Notes: generated from the sequence alone by a model not told the origin. DNA of 64,000 nt from an uncultured Mobiluncus sp. (GCF_902488535.1 NZ_CABTWO010000010.1:21177-85176); one strand, 5' to 3'. Shown: positions 45,833-55,360, counted from the stretch's first letter. Numbers and translations are program-made.

Positions 45833-47494
45833 TCAAGATTCTTTCGTCATTTTTGGATTATCCCAAGCCGCCAAAATGTCTACCACCAGGATAGTTGCCT
45901 GATTGCCGGAACCTTCGGCGGGCGGCACTTCCAGCAACATCCGCGAACCAATCTTGCGGTCCACAATGCCGCGCGCCACCCCCTGCTGCACTTTATCGTC
46001 CAGTTTTAGCTTCACCGGCTCAGACCAGTGGTCTTTCAGCACCGCGGGCGGATTTGAGTAGGAAAACTCCTGATATTTCACCAGTACGGTCTGACCGGGA
46101 GCAACCGTCGCCCCGGTGCCGGTAATCAAGGGGTAGGAACGAAAATCACCGCTAAAATCCGAGACGATAGCGAGGCAAACCTGGCCCTGGTCTTCACTCA
46201 CGGTCAGCCCAGCATCGGGGGGCAATGCCTCCATCTGAGCGTTTAGGGTGGTGGGAATGATATCTATAACCCCGATTTCCATGGTGGAAGTACCCTGTTG
46301 CTCGACAGGCTGTTTCAATAGATAGCGCGAGCCCTCGGTGGCACCCCGCACCGCGTTATACAGTTCCGTACCGAAAACCTTGGCCGAAAGCGGTCCGACC
46401 AGCACGGATTCATCGCCAGAGGTGGATTGCAGCTTACCCGTCATTCCTGAAAAAACTGTGACTCGCAGCGCGACGATGGAGCCGTCCTGAATCTTTTGTC
46501 CGTCGCCTTTGATCAGACGTTCGGTGGAACTTTTTTCCAGAGGGATGGGTTCGGACAGGGTCAGCACAGGTTGGGCGCCAAGCGCTCCCAAGACTTCAAT
46601 TTTTGATTTCGCAGGGTCACTGACCGCCACGGCACTGCGATACCACATAATCAACAGCACCAGAGCCACGCTCAGTGCCAGCAAAATCCCCAAGGTCAGG
46701 GCAACGGGCACAACTTTCGTTTTCGCCAGCGGTTTCGGCCTTCGGGGTAAAGATGCGGCGAGACGGAGTTTTGCCGCCCGGCGGGGACTGTGAGTTTTCG
46801 GCTTCTTCGGTTCCGTTACAGCGAGTTTTTGTACATCTTCACGCCGTAAACTGACCGTGGACACCATTTCGGGAGGAAGATTCAAGACCGAGTCTGGTAC
46901 CGGCGCTTGTGGTGGCGCAGACACCTGAGCTGGGGCGTCAGCGGTATCTATAGACGAGGCTGCTGGCGCCGCCGGGAACGTGTGAGGCGATGCAACATTA
47001 GGCACTCCAGGCGCTGGACGCGAGGGAAGATTCAGTTGGCGAGGAACCGGGGCGGAAGTTTTCGTAGTGAGGCGCATCCCCGAACGAGTGGCTCGGGGCG
47101 GCAAGACGGCTGGCTTTACCGGTAGTGACGAGGGCGCCGCAAGATTCGTTGCGGCATCAGAAGCGTTCTTGGGTGGTTCCGCAGAACGCGTGAGGGAGGG
47201 GGTGGTGCCGGACGGCGGAGTTGGGCGAAGTTGCGATTCGGCTCTCCGGGTCATTTCCTGGAAAGCCTCCAAATCCTCAAAACCGTTAGCTTTCAGCCAA
47301 GAGGTCAGCAGGTCTTTGGCACCATCCGTAATCGGCGGGGTGGTCGGGGCGGATTGTTGCTCGGCAGCTTGCGCCAGCATTTTGGCACGCCGACGCGGCG
47401 AAAGGTTCGGGTCGACCTCACGCCTAACGTAAGTTCCTCCATCAACCGGACCCGCGGCCCGGTGCGAGGAGCGCCGAGGGGTTTCTTCGCTCAA
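45833..47494 (-). CDS. Membrane-anchored tandem FKBP-like protein
   Basis: A 553-residue protein: a disordered Pro/Ala-rich cytoplasmic part (residues 1-255), one membrane segment near 265-290 (VALTLGILLALSVALVLLIMWY), and two extracytoplasmic domains that follow the FKBP pattern. The clearer C-terminal one has VAPGQTVLVKYQEF, HWSEPVKLKL, GVARGIVDRKIGSRMLLEVPP and TILVVDILA. Several aromatic active-site residues of FKBP are not conserved, so isomerase activity is doubtful. The TTG start overlaps the pafA stop and follows GGAGG. FKBP genes often sit beside pafA in Actinobacteria. Confidence 0.78.
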   Translation of the reverse strand: MSEETPRRSSHRAAGPVDGGTYVRREVDPNLSPRRRAKMLAQAAEQQSAPTTPPITDGAKDLLTSWLKANGFEDLEAFQEMTRRAESQLRPTPPSGTTPSLTRSAEPPKNASDAATNLAAPSSLPVKPAVLPPRATRSGMRLTTKTSAPVPRQLNLPSRPAPGVPNVASPHTFPAAPAASSIDTADAPAQVSAPPQAPVPDSVLNLPPEMVSTVSLRREDVQKLAVTEPKKPKTHSPRRAAKLRLAASLPRRPKPLAKTKVVPVALTLGILLALSVALVLLIMWYRSAVAVSDPAKSKIEVLGALGAQPVLTLSEPIPLEKSSTERLIKGDGQKIQDGSIVALRVTVFSGMTGKLQSTSGDESVLVGPLSAKVFGTELYNAVRGATEGSRYLLKQPVEQQGTSTMEIGVIDIIPTTLNAQMEALPPDAGLTVSEDQGQVCLAIVSDFSGDFRSYPLITGTGATVAPGQTVLVKYQEFSYSNPPAVLKDHWSEPVKLKLDDKVQQGVARGIVDRKIGSRMLLEVPPAEGSGNQATILVVDILAAWDNPKMTKES

Positions 47495-48894
47495 ACTGCC
47501 TCCATACTTTTCATAAGCATATCGACTTCCGCGCTGGCTATCGCGAAGGGGTCGCTGAGTGTCACGGTTCCCAATCCCGATTCCGGCAGACGTAAATGGG
47601 TCCAGTCAGCTTGCAAATCCGCCCGGTGTTCCCGCGCCGCGGCAATCAACGCGCCGCGCACTTTGGCGCGAGTATTTTGCGGAGGCACAGTTTTCGCAGC
47701 CTCGACCTCTTTCGGACAGGTCAGCCGTGTTGCCAGGCTGCGTTCATCCAAGCGAAGCCCTCCGGGGGTGATGTCGTGGTAAGCCAAATCTATACGGGCT
47801 ACCTTCGGGTCTGATAACGCCAAATCATGGCGCTGACGCAGACTATTGAGTAAAGACAGTTTTGTCGCCCAATCCAGTTGGCCAGTCAAAACCTGTAAAT
47901 CTTGGTTCCGCAGAGCCTCCAGCCATTGCCCCCATTGGGACAAGACCTCGCGGTAATCCGCACCCAGCTCGGCTCCGGAAAACAGTGCTGACAAGCGGTC
48001 GCGAAAAGCCTCTTGCACCTCCAAGGCACTGTAGCGCCGACCGTCTGCCAGCTCCACCCGGGCTTGCCCCCCAAAACTTGTGACATCGTCAGTAATGTCG
48101 CGTAACGCGACAATGGGCGAAACCAGAGATAGGTCGGAGAAATCCACCCCGGACTCCAAAGCGGCCAGCAACAGGTTCATCGTCGCAATTTTGAAACGTG
48201 TCGGAGGCTCCAAAACGTTGGAATCGCCAACAATGACGTGCAAACGACGATACCGTTTCGCGTCCGCGTGGGGTTCGTCACGAGTGTTGACCAAAGGTCG
48301 GGTGGAGGTGGTGGCCCCAGACACGGCGTCGTCTATCTGGAAAGCCCGCTGCGAAAAGCAAAAACGGGTTTCACCCTGGATCCGCAGCAGGGCGCCGGCC
48401 CCGGTAATGACTTGCCGCGTCACCAGGAACGAGACGAGGGAATCGACTAGGGAACGAAACTTCCCGTCCCGGTAGAGCAGATAGTTTTCGTGGCAGCCAC
48501 ACGAGTGACCCGCCGCGTCCAAGTTGTTCTTAAACAGGTGTACCTGGGTTTTTGTACCAGTTTGGGCGCTCAGGCGCTCGCTGGCGCCACCTGCCATTTC
48601 CGCCAGGATTTCCACCCCCGCCCGATCCTGGTTCAACACATCGTCCAAGTTCAGGCATTCCGCAGTAGCGTATTCGGGATGGGACCCGACATCGAGATAG
48701 AGCCGCGCCCCGTTGGGGAGAAACGCCGAGGTGCTTTGGCTGCGAGCTAACACGTCATGGAACAACACTCGTCCGGCCATGTCCGCGTCCGTCACCGGGG
48801 CACCGCCCGACACCGCGGCGGCTAAAATACCGTATTCCGTTTCGATACCGAAAATGCGGCGCGGCAATTGGTCCAGGTGAGGATTTCGCGCCAA
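47491..48894 (-). CDS. pafA: Pup-protein ligase
   Basis: A 467-residue glutamine-synthetase-fold ligase. The N-terminal RRIFGIETEYGI carries the metal-binding Glu residues, and LDVGSHPEYATAEC and HLFKNNLDAAGHSCGCHENYL give the catalytic Asp and nucleotide-site segments that distinguish PafA. It phosphorylates the C-terminal Glu of Pup and couples it to lysines of target proteins. The TTG start at 48894 lies three bases after the pup stop, behind GGGGAG. Confidence 0.97.
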   Translation of the reverse strand: MARNPHLDQLPRRIFGIETEYGILAAAVSGGAPVTDADMAGRVLFHDVLARSQSTSAFLPNGARLYLDVGSHPEYATAECLNLDDVLNQDRAGVEILAEMAGGASERLSAQTGTKTQVHLFKNNLDAAGHSCGCHENYLLYRDGKFRSLVDSLVSFLVTRQVITGAGALLRIQGETRFCFSQRAFQIDDAVSGATTSTRPLVNTRDEPHADAKRYRRLHVIVGDSNVLEPPTRFKIATMNLLLAALESGVDFSDLSLVSPIVALRDITDDVTSFGGQARVELADGRRYSALEVQEAFRDRLSALFSGAELGADYREVLSQWGQWLEALRNQDLQVLTGQLDWATKLSLLNSLRQRHDLALSDPKVARIDLAYHDITPGGLRLDERSLATRLTCPKEVEAAKTVPPQNTRAKVRGALIAAAREHRADLQADWTHLRLPESGLGTVTLSDPFAIASAEVDMLMKSMEAV

Positions 48895-48897
48895 GAT

Positions 48898-49083
48898 TCA
48901 CTCCCCGCCCTTTTGCACGAACCCTTGCACGAAAGTCCCGGCGTCTTCGGCAACCAGGTCCTCGATTTCGTCGAGCAGGTCGTCCAGTCCGGCCGGTTCT
49001 TGAATTTGCCCTTGTCCGGCCGGTATAGCGCCCGGTTCAGGTCCTTCGGGCAAAGCCGGATAGTTTGTCTGGTCTTGTTTCAT
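48898..49083 (-). CDS. pup: Prokaryotic ubiquitin-like protein Pup (C-terminus Gly-Gly-Glu)
   Basis: A 61-residue disordered modifier starting at ATG 49083, with GGAG six bases upstream; an earlier ATG at 49095 is less well placed. The C-terminal half has the coiled-coil region LDDLLDEIEDLVAED and ends FVQKGGE. The encoded terminal Glu means that, unlike the GGQ form of mycobacteria, no deamidation by Dop is needed before ligation. The gene lies between dop and pafA. Confidence 0.96.
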   Translation of the reverse strand: MKQDQTNYPALPEGPEPGAIPAGQGQIQEPAGLDDLLDEIEDLVAEDAGTFVQGFVQKGGE

Positions 49084-49140
49084 AACAGTCTCCATTGTGC
49101 CACTTCGTCTAAAACCCTAGGGTATGCGTTATTTGCGCAA

Positions 49141-50724
49141 TCACGAAGTTAACGCCTCATTAGAGAACGGATCGCGCAACTCAATCCGCTGTAGTCGATC
49201 CCACCCGGCACGGACCACCAAAGATGTCCAACTGGCCGCGACCAGGTCTTTTCGGTGGGCTACTGCGTTCCCGCGCACTTTCGCGCGGGTGCCGGTAGGA
49301 GGCTGGGTGGCCGCCATAATGATTTCGGTGGCGGGCGCGACGTCCTCAACGTGACCTTTGGCTCGCAACTTATCGACCGGGGACAAGCCGGGACGCAAAT
49401 CTGCCCATTGAATGTCCAATGCCGCAAGCTTAGCGCTGGACCAACCGCCGGGAATCCGCTCGCTCAAGGCTTGGAAAATCGTGCGTTTCGCTACCCATTC
49501 GACGCGCCGCGACGCCGCTACAGGATCTTCGCGCAGCATGCGCACAGTATCTACCCAGGTCAAAGCGTCAGTAAGCGCGTCCGCCAGCAAAACGTCCCGG
49601 TCTTGGGAATGCAAGAAATCCGCTACCGTGTTCGCCGCGGCCCACTGCCACTCCAAAGCGCTGCGCTCTCTCCCATCGGCACACCGCAGTGTCGTAACAA
49701 AGTCAATGTCGTGGGAGACCTGCCACCCGGCCTCCACCGGATCACAATCCAGGAACAAGCCCTCTATCGGTGGAGCGCTGTGAGCGGTCTTCCACGCCGC
49801 TTCCAAAGCCGCCAGCCACGCCCGGCTCGAAGCAACTTTAGCCAGGATAGAGCCAGGGAACCGGTTGGCGTCACCGTTGATGACGTGCAGGCGGCGCCAC
49901 TTTGAACCGGCGTGAGATTCATCACGAGTATTGACGATGGGACGGTTGAAAGTGGTTTGCAAACCAACCAAATCCCCCACAAAATCCGCACGCTGCGACA
50001 TTTGAAATCCGCAAGTTTCGCTGTTTTTTCCGATGCCGACCCGGCCGGCACCGCAGATAACCGGGCGCGTCACCAAAAACGGCACCAGGCAGTCGCGCAA
50101 CAGCGCAAACGGTACCTCGCGCGCCAACAGATAGTTCTCGTGCGAGCCGTAGGCCAGCCCTTTGGAATCGGTATTGTTCTTGTACAGCGCAATCGGCGAA
50201 CCGTAGCTGGCGGCGACCTTCATGGCACGTCTGGCTACGTGCTCCCCAGCTACGTCCCACACCACCGCATCGCGAGCGGTCAAAACTTCGGGGGTGGAGT
50301 ATTCCGGATGGGCGTGGTCCACGTAGAACCGTCCCCCATTCGTCATCACCACATTTGTGAGCATGGGAGAGGATTGGCCCACCAGCTCCTGCGCCGAAAA
50401 CGTGTCGTCCTCGGCGCTGTGTGCCCCAGAGGAGGCCGGGGCAAAACGGTGGGGATCGTCGGTCAGCATGGTCGGGTCTGCGCTGGCGCGCTCCAACCGA
50501 GTACCGCGCAGGTCGTTCAAGGGGTCTTCCCCCTCCCAGTCCCAGCCAATGGCCCGCCCGTCAGGACGCAAACTGGCCTGCCAAGAACGCACGGCCTGCG
50601 CCGTGACTACTGACAAGCCCTCGGGAGTGTGCCGAAGATTGGGAATTGCGCCAACTTCCGTATCCGGGTCAAGCGCTACGCCGTACTCGGTCTCGATTCC
50701 TACCACACGCTGATTTGTCATCAT
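49141..50724 (-). CDS. dop: Depupylase / Pup deamidase Dop
   Basis: A 527-residue PafA paralog. The opening RVVGIETEYGVALDPD, the Dop-loop region with its ~35-residue insertion (residues 38-80), the catalytic Asp in FYVDHAHPEYSTPE and LYKNNTDSKGLAYGSHENYL identify it. It removes Pup from proteins. Because Pup here ends in Glu, its deamidase activity should be dispensable and depupylation its main job. It is 12 bases from the mpa stop. Confidence 0.95.
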   Translation of the reverse strand: MMTNQRVVGIETEYGVALDPDTEVGAIPNLRHTPEGLSVVTAQAVRSWQASLRPDGRAIGWDWEGEDPLNDLRGTRLERASADPTMLTDDPHRFAPASSGAHSAEDDTFSAQELVGQSSPMLTNVVMTNGGRFYVDHAHPEYSTPEVLTARDAVVWDVAGEHVARRAMKVAASYGSPIALYKNNTDSKGLAYGSHENYLLAREVPFALLRDCLVPFLVTRPVICGAGRVGIGKNSETCGFQMSQRADFVGDLVGLQTTFNRPIVNTRDESHAGSKWRRLHVINGDANRFPGSILAKVASSRAWLAALEAAWKTAHSAPPIEGLFLDCDPVEAGWQVSHDIDFVTTLRCADGRERSALEWQWAAANTVADFLHSQDRDVLLADALTDALTWVDTVRMLREDPVAASRRVEWVAKRTIFQALSERIPGGWSSAKLAALDIQWADLRPGLSPVDKLRAKGHVEDVAPATEIIMAATQPPTGTRAKVRGNAVAHRKDLVAASWTSLVVRAGWDRLQRIELRDPFSNEALTS

Positions 50725-50736
50725 CCCGACCCCTGA

Positions 50737-52320
50737 CTATGAATATGACGGGTCGCGGACTACCCCACTGGCGACACAGTTGATTCCCAAATCTCGCGCC
50801 AGAGCCTCCGGGGGCAGCAACGCCGTGAGCGCCGCGGTCTGCGCGATAGTGTCCGTAAGCGCGGCGTTGAGGTCCTCCAGACGCACCCCGCGGCCCTCGC
50901 CGTTCAGTTCGCGGCCGATGGCCAGATTCTTGGCTTGGTTCGCGATGGACACCAGTAGCGCCCCGGAAATCATGTCGTTAAAGAACACTTTGCGCTCTTG
51001 CTCTTTGCCACCCACCTCTACGTAGCGCAGGGTACACAGATACGTGGCTGGTTCTTGGACAAACAGGCGATTGACCGCTGCTTCCACCAGGTTTACGGCA
51101 AAAATTGTCGCTCCCCCGGCCGCGTTCATCTGCGCCTCATCGAAAGGAGTCGCCGGACTGAGATGGTGTGACAAAATGCTGCGCGCCGCCGACACATCGG
51201 GACGCCCCACGCGAATTTTGACGTCAAAACGACCGGGGCGCAGCAGCGCCGGATCAATCATGTCCTCCCGGTTAGACGCACCGATGACAATGACATCGCG
51301 CAGTTCGTCCAAGCCATCCATCTCGGTTAATAACTGTGGTACCAGCATATTTTCCACATCGGAGGAAATGCCGGAACCGCGGGTGCGGAACAGGGCTTCC
51401 ATCTCGTCAAAGAACACCACCACGGGGTGAGTACCCGCCGCCAACTCCCGGGCGCGGTCAAAAATGGCGCGAATCTGCCGTTCGGTTTCACCCACGAACT
51501 TGCTGAGCAGTTCGGGACCTTTCACGGAGAGGAACACACTGGGCTGATCGTATTGCACCGCCAAAGACGTGGCCACGGCCTTGGCCAGCATAGTTTTTCC
51601 GCAGCCGGGAGGCCCGTACAGCAAGACACCTTTCGGTGCGCTCAGGCCGTAAGAGGCGAACAGGTCGCGATGGGTGTAGGGCATTTCCACGGCAGCGCGG
51701 ATATGGGCGATTTCCGTGTCCAGTCCCCCAATATCGTCATAGGTGACCCCCGGCACTTCGGGTTGCAGAGCCTGTTCCACGCCGGCGCTTTCCAGCAATT
51801 CCAAGCCCCAACCGGACCGCGGATCCATCAGCAGGGTGTCGCCAACTTTCAGGGTTTTGGCGAATCCGGCGCGCAGTCGTACCACGACTTCGGTGCCGCT
51901 GGACAGCCGCACGACCGCCCGGTCCATCTTTAGGTCGCGAATAACCGCCACGCTGCCGGACGGGGGCCTGGTCGCACTACCCACCACCACCGGGGTGGCG
52001 TCTATCCACACGGCATCCCCCGGCTGCAGCTGATCCACCCCCGCAAACTCCTGCACCGCCAAGCGGACGTGTTTGCCATCCCAAGCCACTTCGGCCAGCC
52101 GGGAGGGCTGGCTCGCGTCCGTACCGGGGACAGTGTCGGTGGAAAAGCCTTCAAAAATTGCTCGTGACAAGGGCGGTTGGCCGATTTGTCGCAGTTGGGA
52201 ACGCAGGGACTCGAGTTGCGTTTTTGATTCACGCAAAGCGGTTTTCAGGCGAGCATTGTGTTCACCTACGGAGATGACCTCACGTTTCAGCTCTTCGATA
52301 TTCGTGTCGGAATCATTCAT
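50737..52320 (-). CDS. mpa: Proteasome-associated AAA+ ATPase Mpa/ARC
   Basis: A 527-residue AAA+ protein: N-terminal coiled coil (about residues 5-55) that binds Pup, tandem OB folds (about 60-195), and one ATPase domain with Walker A GPPGCGKT near 236-243 and Walker B VVFFDEMEA. The C-terminus reads VVRDPSYS and lacks the GQYL-type tail that opens the 20S proteasome. ATG at 52320 is preceded by GAGGAGG and overlaps trmI by eight bases; a longer frame lies inside trmI. It likely unfolds pupylated proteins. Confidence 0.95.
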   Translation of the reverse strand: MNDSDTNIEELKREVISVGEHNARLKTALRESKTQLESLRSQLRQIGQPPLSRAIFEGFSTDTVPGTDASQPSRLAEVAWDGKHVRLAVQEFAGVDQLQPGDAVWIDATPVVVGSATRPPSGSVAVIRDLKMDRAVVRLSSGTEVVVRLRAGFAKTLKVGDTLLMDPRSGWGLELLESAGVEQALQPEVPGVTYDDIGGLDTEIAHIRAAVEMPYTHRDLFASYGLSAPKGVLLYGPPGCGKTMLAKAVATSLAVQYDQPSVFLSVKGPELLSKFVGETERQIRAIFDRARELAAGTHPVVVFFDEMEALFRTRGSGISSDVENMLVPQLLTEMDGLDELRDVIVIGASNREDMIDPALLRPGRFDVKIRVGRPDVSAARSILSHHLSPATPFDEAQMNAAGGATIFAVNLVEAAVNRLFVQEPATYLCTLRYVEVGGKEQERKVFFNDMISGALLVSIANQAKNLAIGRELNGEGRGVRLEDLNAALTDTIAQTAALTALLPPEALARDLGINCVASGVVRDPSYS

Positions 52321-53368
52321 CGTTTTCCTCCTCAAGCACGGTGCGGCGAGCCGTCTGTTCCCGCTGGTAGGCAGCTTTTTCCGTGACGTCCCTGATGACG
52401 CGGCGCAATTTTTGGTCCGAAATCGGCCGCGAAGCCTCGTAGTCAAGGTCCTCGTTTTCCCACAGGGCATCGCGAGGATCGAACTGACCAACTGCCTCTT
52501 CGCCGTGCCGAATGGAAGTTTCCCCATCAGCCAGGCGACGTGCCGTAAATATGAATCCGGTGTGGGCAATCATGCGGTGATCGGGTCGTACTGCCAAACC
52601 GTCTACGTGCCAGGGCCGAACCAAGGACTCCCAAGAGCGTAAGGACGTGAATCCGCCGAAGTTTCGTAAGTCTTGCACCATCCGCGCCAGCTGCGTAATG
52701 GTAGTGAGATAGCAGGTCAGCACCCCACCGGGCACCAGCACCCGATGAACCTGCTCCAGGTGCTCCCACGGTTTCAACATATCCAACACCACGCGGTCCA
52801 CCGTCTGATCCGCCACGCCCTCGCGCAGTCCCTCACTGAGATCGGCCAGGCGCAACTCCCAGTTGCTCACATCCCCGCTGAACCACATTTCCACGTTGCA
52901 CCGCGCTACCTCAGCAAAATCTGGACGCACCTCGAAACTGGTGACGTGCCCTGATGACCCCACGGCTCCCAGCAGGCTCATGGTCATCGCGCCGCTGCCA
53001 GCCCCGGCTTCCACCACATTCGCGCCGGGGAAAATATCGCCTTCCATCACAATTTGCGCGGCATCTTTCGGATAGAGGATTTGCGCCCCGCGCGGCATGG
53101 ACAAATGATAATCAACCAGCAGGGGACGCAGGGCGGTAAACCGGTGTTCGCCGCGCTCCGCGGGAACAATTGTGCCCTCCGGTTTCCCGATGATTGTCCG
53201 GTGATGCAGGGCTCCTTGATGGCACTGGAAATAGCCGTCTTCACGCAGCAGGGTCGTATGCACCCGGCCTTTTTCATCGGTCAGCTGAACCCACTCTCCA
53301 CTGCGAAAAGGGCCGCGGCGACGCGCTGGACCGCCGGGGACGCATGGTTTTTCTTGAGATTGAGCCAT
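52313..53368 (-). CDS. trmI: tRNA (adenine-N1)-methyltransferase TrmI
   Basis: A 351-residue SAM-dependent enzyme that makes m1A58 in the T loop. The N-terminal beta-rich domain ends in RPLLVDYHLSMPRGAQILYPKD, and the Rossmann domain has motif I VVEAGAGSGAMTMSLL with the acidic VTSFEVRPDFAEVA. It is the first gene of the mpa-dop-pup-pafA transcript, the same neighbour order as Rv2118c. Divergent from the RecB-type nuclease gene. Confidence 0.95.
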   Translation of the reverse strand: MAQSQEKPCVPGGPARRRGPFRSGEWVQLTDEKGRVHTTLLREDGYFQCHQGALHHRTIIGKPEGTIVPAERGEHRFTALRPLLVDYHLSMPRGAQILYPKDAAQIVMEGDIFPGANVVEAGAGSGAMTMSLLGAVGSSGHVTSFEVRPDFAEVARCNVEMWFSGDVSNWELRLADLSEGLREGVADQTVDRVVLDMLKPWEHLEQVHRVLVPGGVLTCYLTTITQLARMVQDLRNFGGFTSLRSWESLVRPWHVDGLAVRPDHRMIAHTGFIFTARRLADGETSIRHGEEAVGQFDPRDALWENEDLDYEASRPISDQKLRRVIRDVTEKAAYQREQTARRTVLEEENDE

Positions 53369-53458
53369 AGACCTTATCTTAACCTATGGTTTTTCACCTA
53401 GTCACAATCGGTTCGTAAACGGGAGGATTTTTGACGGCCAGACTATTAGCCTGAAAGC

Positions 53459-54316
53459 ATGAGTGAGTCAGTTCCTACCCAGGCCTCTCGTCCCCCGGCG
53501 CTCTCGGCATCTTCGGCGAAACAGTTTCAACAATGCCCTCTGAAGTGGCGTTTCAAATATGTCGATAGACTTCCAGAGCCACAAAGTCCCGCCGCCCTGC
53601 GCGGTAGTTTGGTGCATAAGGTACTGGAGGACATGTTCGATTTGCCGCCCGCCGACCGCCAAGCCCCCACGGTACGCGAAACCGTGGACAGCGCTTGGGA
53701 AAAAGTCACGGACGGAGCCTACAAACTGTCCGAAATACTGGCCCAGACATCCGAGGAGGAATTGAAAGCCGCGGCCCGACAGCTTATTGATGCCTATTTT
53801 TCCCTCGAAGATCCGCGTCGGCTGCACCCCAGCGGTCGGGAGCTGGGGGTGGAAACGGTATTATCCAGCGGTTTAAGGCTGCGCGGTTTCATTGACCGGG
53901 TGGAGCGCGCGGACAACGGGGACGTGCGCATCATTGATTACAAGACCGGCAAGGCTCCCGATATGCGCTTTACCGGGGAATATGTCTTTCAGATGCGGAT
54001 GTATGCCCTGCTGTATCGGGAACAGTATCAGGTCACTCCCAAACGTACCCAGCTGCTGTTTTTGGGAGGCAGCCCCCAGGTCTTAACCTTTGACCCCACC
54101 GACACCGACGTGAGCGAATTCGAAACTGAACTCAACGACTTGTGGCTTGACATAGCCGCTCACCTGCAGGCGCAACGTTTTGAAACCCGGCAATCCCGAC
54201 TCTGCGACTGGTGCTACTTTCAAAACCTGTGTCCCGCTTTTGGCGGCACGCCACCCAACGTTGACCCGGCGATGCTGGAAAAAATTTCGGAAATCGGTCC
54301 TGCCGCCGCGGGCTAG
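53459..54316 (+). CDS. RecB/Cas4-family exonuclease with probable Fe-S cluster
   Basis: A 285-residue single-domain PD-(D/E)XK nuclease. The N-terminal FQQCPLKWRFKYVDRLP and GSLVHKVLE (His of motif) and the catalytic Asp160 and Lys162 in IIDYKTGK are present, with QMRMYALLYRE as motif III. Cys26, Cys249, Cys252 and Cys258 follow the one-plus-three cysteine layout of 4Fe-4S nucleases such as AddB and Cas4. There is no helicase domain. It corresponds to Rv2119 next to trmI. A role in DNA end processing is inferred. Confidence 0.9.
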   Translation: MSESVPTQASRPPALSASSAKQFQQCPLKWRFKYVDRLPEPQSPAALRGSLVHKVLEDMFDLPPADRQAPTVRETVDSAWEKVTDGAYKLSEILAQTSEEELKAAARQLIDAYFSLEDPRRLHPSGRELGVETVLSSGLRLRGFIDRVERADNGDVRIIDYKTGKAPDMRFTGEYVFQMRMYALLYREQYQVTPKRTQLLFLGGSPQVLTFDPTDTDVSEFETELNDLWLDIAAHLQAQRFETRQSRLCDWCYFQNLCPAFGGTPPNVDPAMLEKISEIGPAAAG

Positions 54317-54352
54317 GTAGTTCCGGGCACTTCCTCGGTTAGGCTGGAAACC

Positions 54353-55360
54353 ATGGAAATGCGTCGTCTGGGAAATACCGGGATGCGGGTTTCAGCCTTG
54401 GGACTGGGAACCCTGACTTGGGGTCGGGACACTTTAGAATCCGAAGCGGCCGCTCAACTGGAGGCTTTTGTCGAGGCCGGAGGGAACTTGGTCGATACGT
54501 CCCCGACTTACGGAGACGGCCAGGCTGAACAGGTGCTGGGTCGCCTGTTGGGGCACTCCAGTTCATCCGCAATGGATGCCGCCAACGCGGCCTTGTCCGC
54601 TGTGACCCGTGAGGATTTGGTTATCGTCTCAAAAGCGGGGGTTTCGCGGCGTCACGATGAATCTTTTGTGGATGCCTCGCGCCATAATCTGTTGAGCAGC
54701 TTGGACCGCACCTTGGCGAACCTGGGCACCGATTACGTGGACTTGTGGCTGATTCAGGTCCCCGATCCGCACACGGACTTTGACCTGGTGCTGGGCGCGT
54801 TGTGGTCGGCGTGGTCGACTGGAAAAGCACGGTTCGTAGGGTTGTCTAATCATGCGGGCTGGCAGTGTGCTTACGCGGCGGCGCGCCTGCGGGAAGGCAC
54901 CGTCAACGTGCCGGGTTTGGCGGCGGTAGAAAATGAGTACTCCCTGTTAAACCGGCAGGCTGAAGCCGAAGTTTTGCCCGCCGCCCAATCGCTCGGATTC
55001 GGATTTTTGGGGTGGTCGGCGCTGGGACGCGGGGTTTTGACCGGGAAATATCGCAACTCGGTGCCGCCGGATTCCCGTGCCGCCTCCCTTCACCTGCAGG
55101 GTTTTGTGCAGCCCTACCTGCAAGGACGTTACCGCAGCATTGTGGAATCGGTGGCGACCGCGGCTCAGGGTCTGGAAGTTTCCCCGCTGGCGGTTTCGCT
55201 TGCCTGGGCTCTGCAAAAGCCCGGTGTGTCCAGCGCTATCGTGGGGGCGCGCAGTGCCGAACAGTTCCACCAAATCTTGGGGGCGTTAGGCACGAAAGTG
55301 CCGCGTCAAGTCATGACGGCCTTAGATGAGGTTTCCGACCCGCGATTGCCGGTGGCATAA
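54353..55360 (+). CDS. Aldo/keto reductase
   Basis: A 335-residue TIM-barrel NADPH oxidoreductase: RLGNTGMRVSALGLGTLTWG, the Asp-Thr-x-x-x-Tyr-Gly catalytic segment NLVDTSPTYGDGQAE, YVDLWLIQVPDPHTD in place of the usual His-containing strand, and the C-terminal NADPH loop SSAIVGARSAEQF. The usual active-site His is not in its common LLHxH context, so activity on carbonyls could differ. Substrate unknown. It follows the nuclease gene by 36 bases. Confidence 0.93.
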   Translation: MEMRRLGNTGMRVSALGLGTLTWGRDTLESEAAAQLEAFVEAGGNLVDTSPTYGDGQAEQVLGRLLGHSSSSAMDAANAALSAVTREDLVIVSKAGVSRRHDESFVDASRHNLLSSLDRTLANLGTDYVDLWLIQVPDPHTDFDLVLGALWSAWSTGKARFVGLSNHAGWQCAYAAARLREGTVNVPGLAAVENEYSLLNRQAEAEVLPAAQSLGFGFLGWSALGRGVLTGKYRNSVPPDSRAASLHLQGFVQPYLQGRYRSIVESVATAAQGLEVSPLAVSLAWALQKPGVSSAIVGARSAEQFHQILGALGTKVPRQVMTALDEVSDPRLPVA

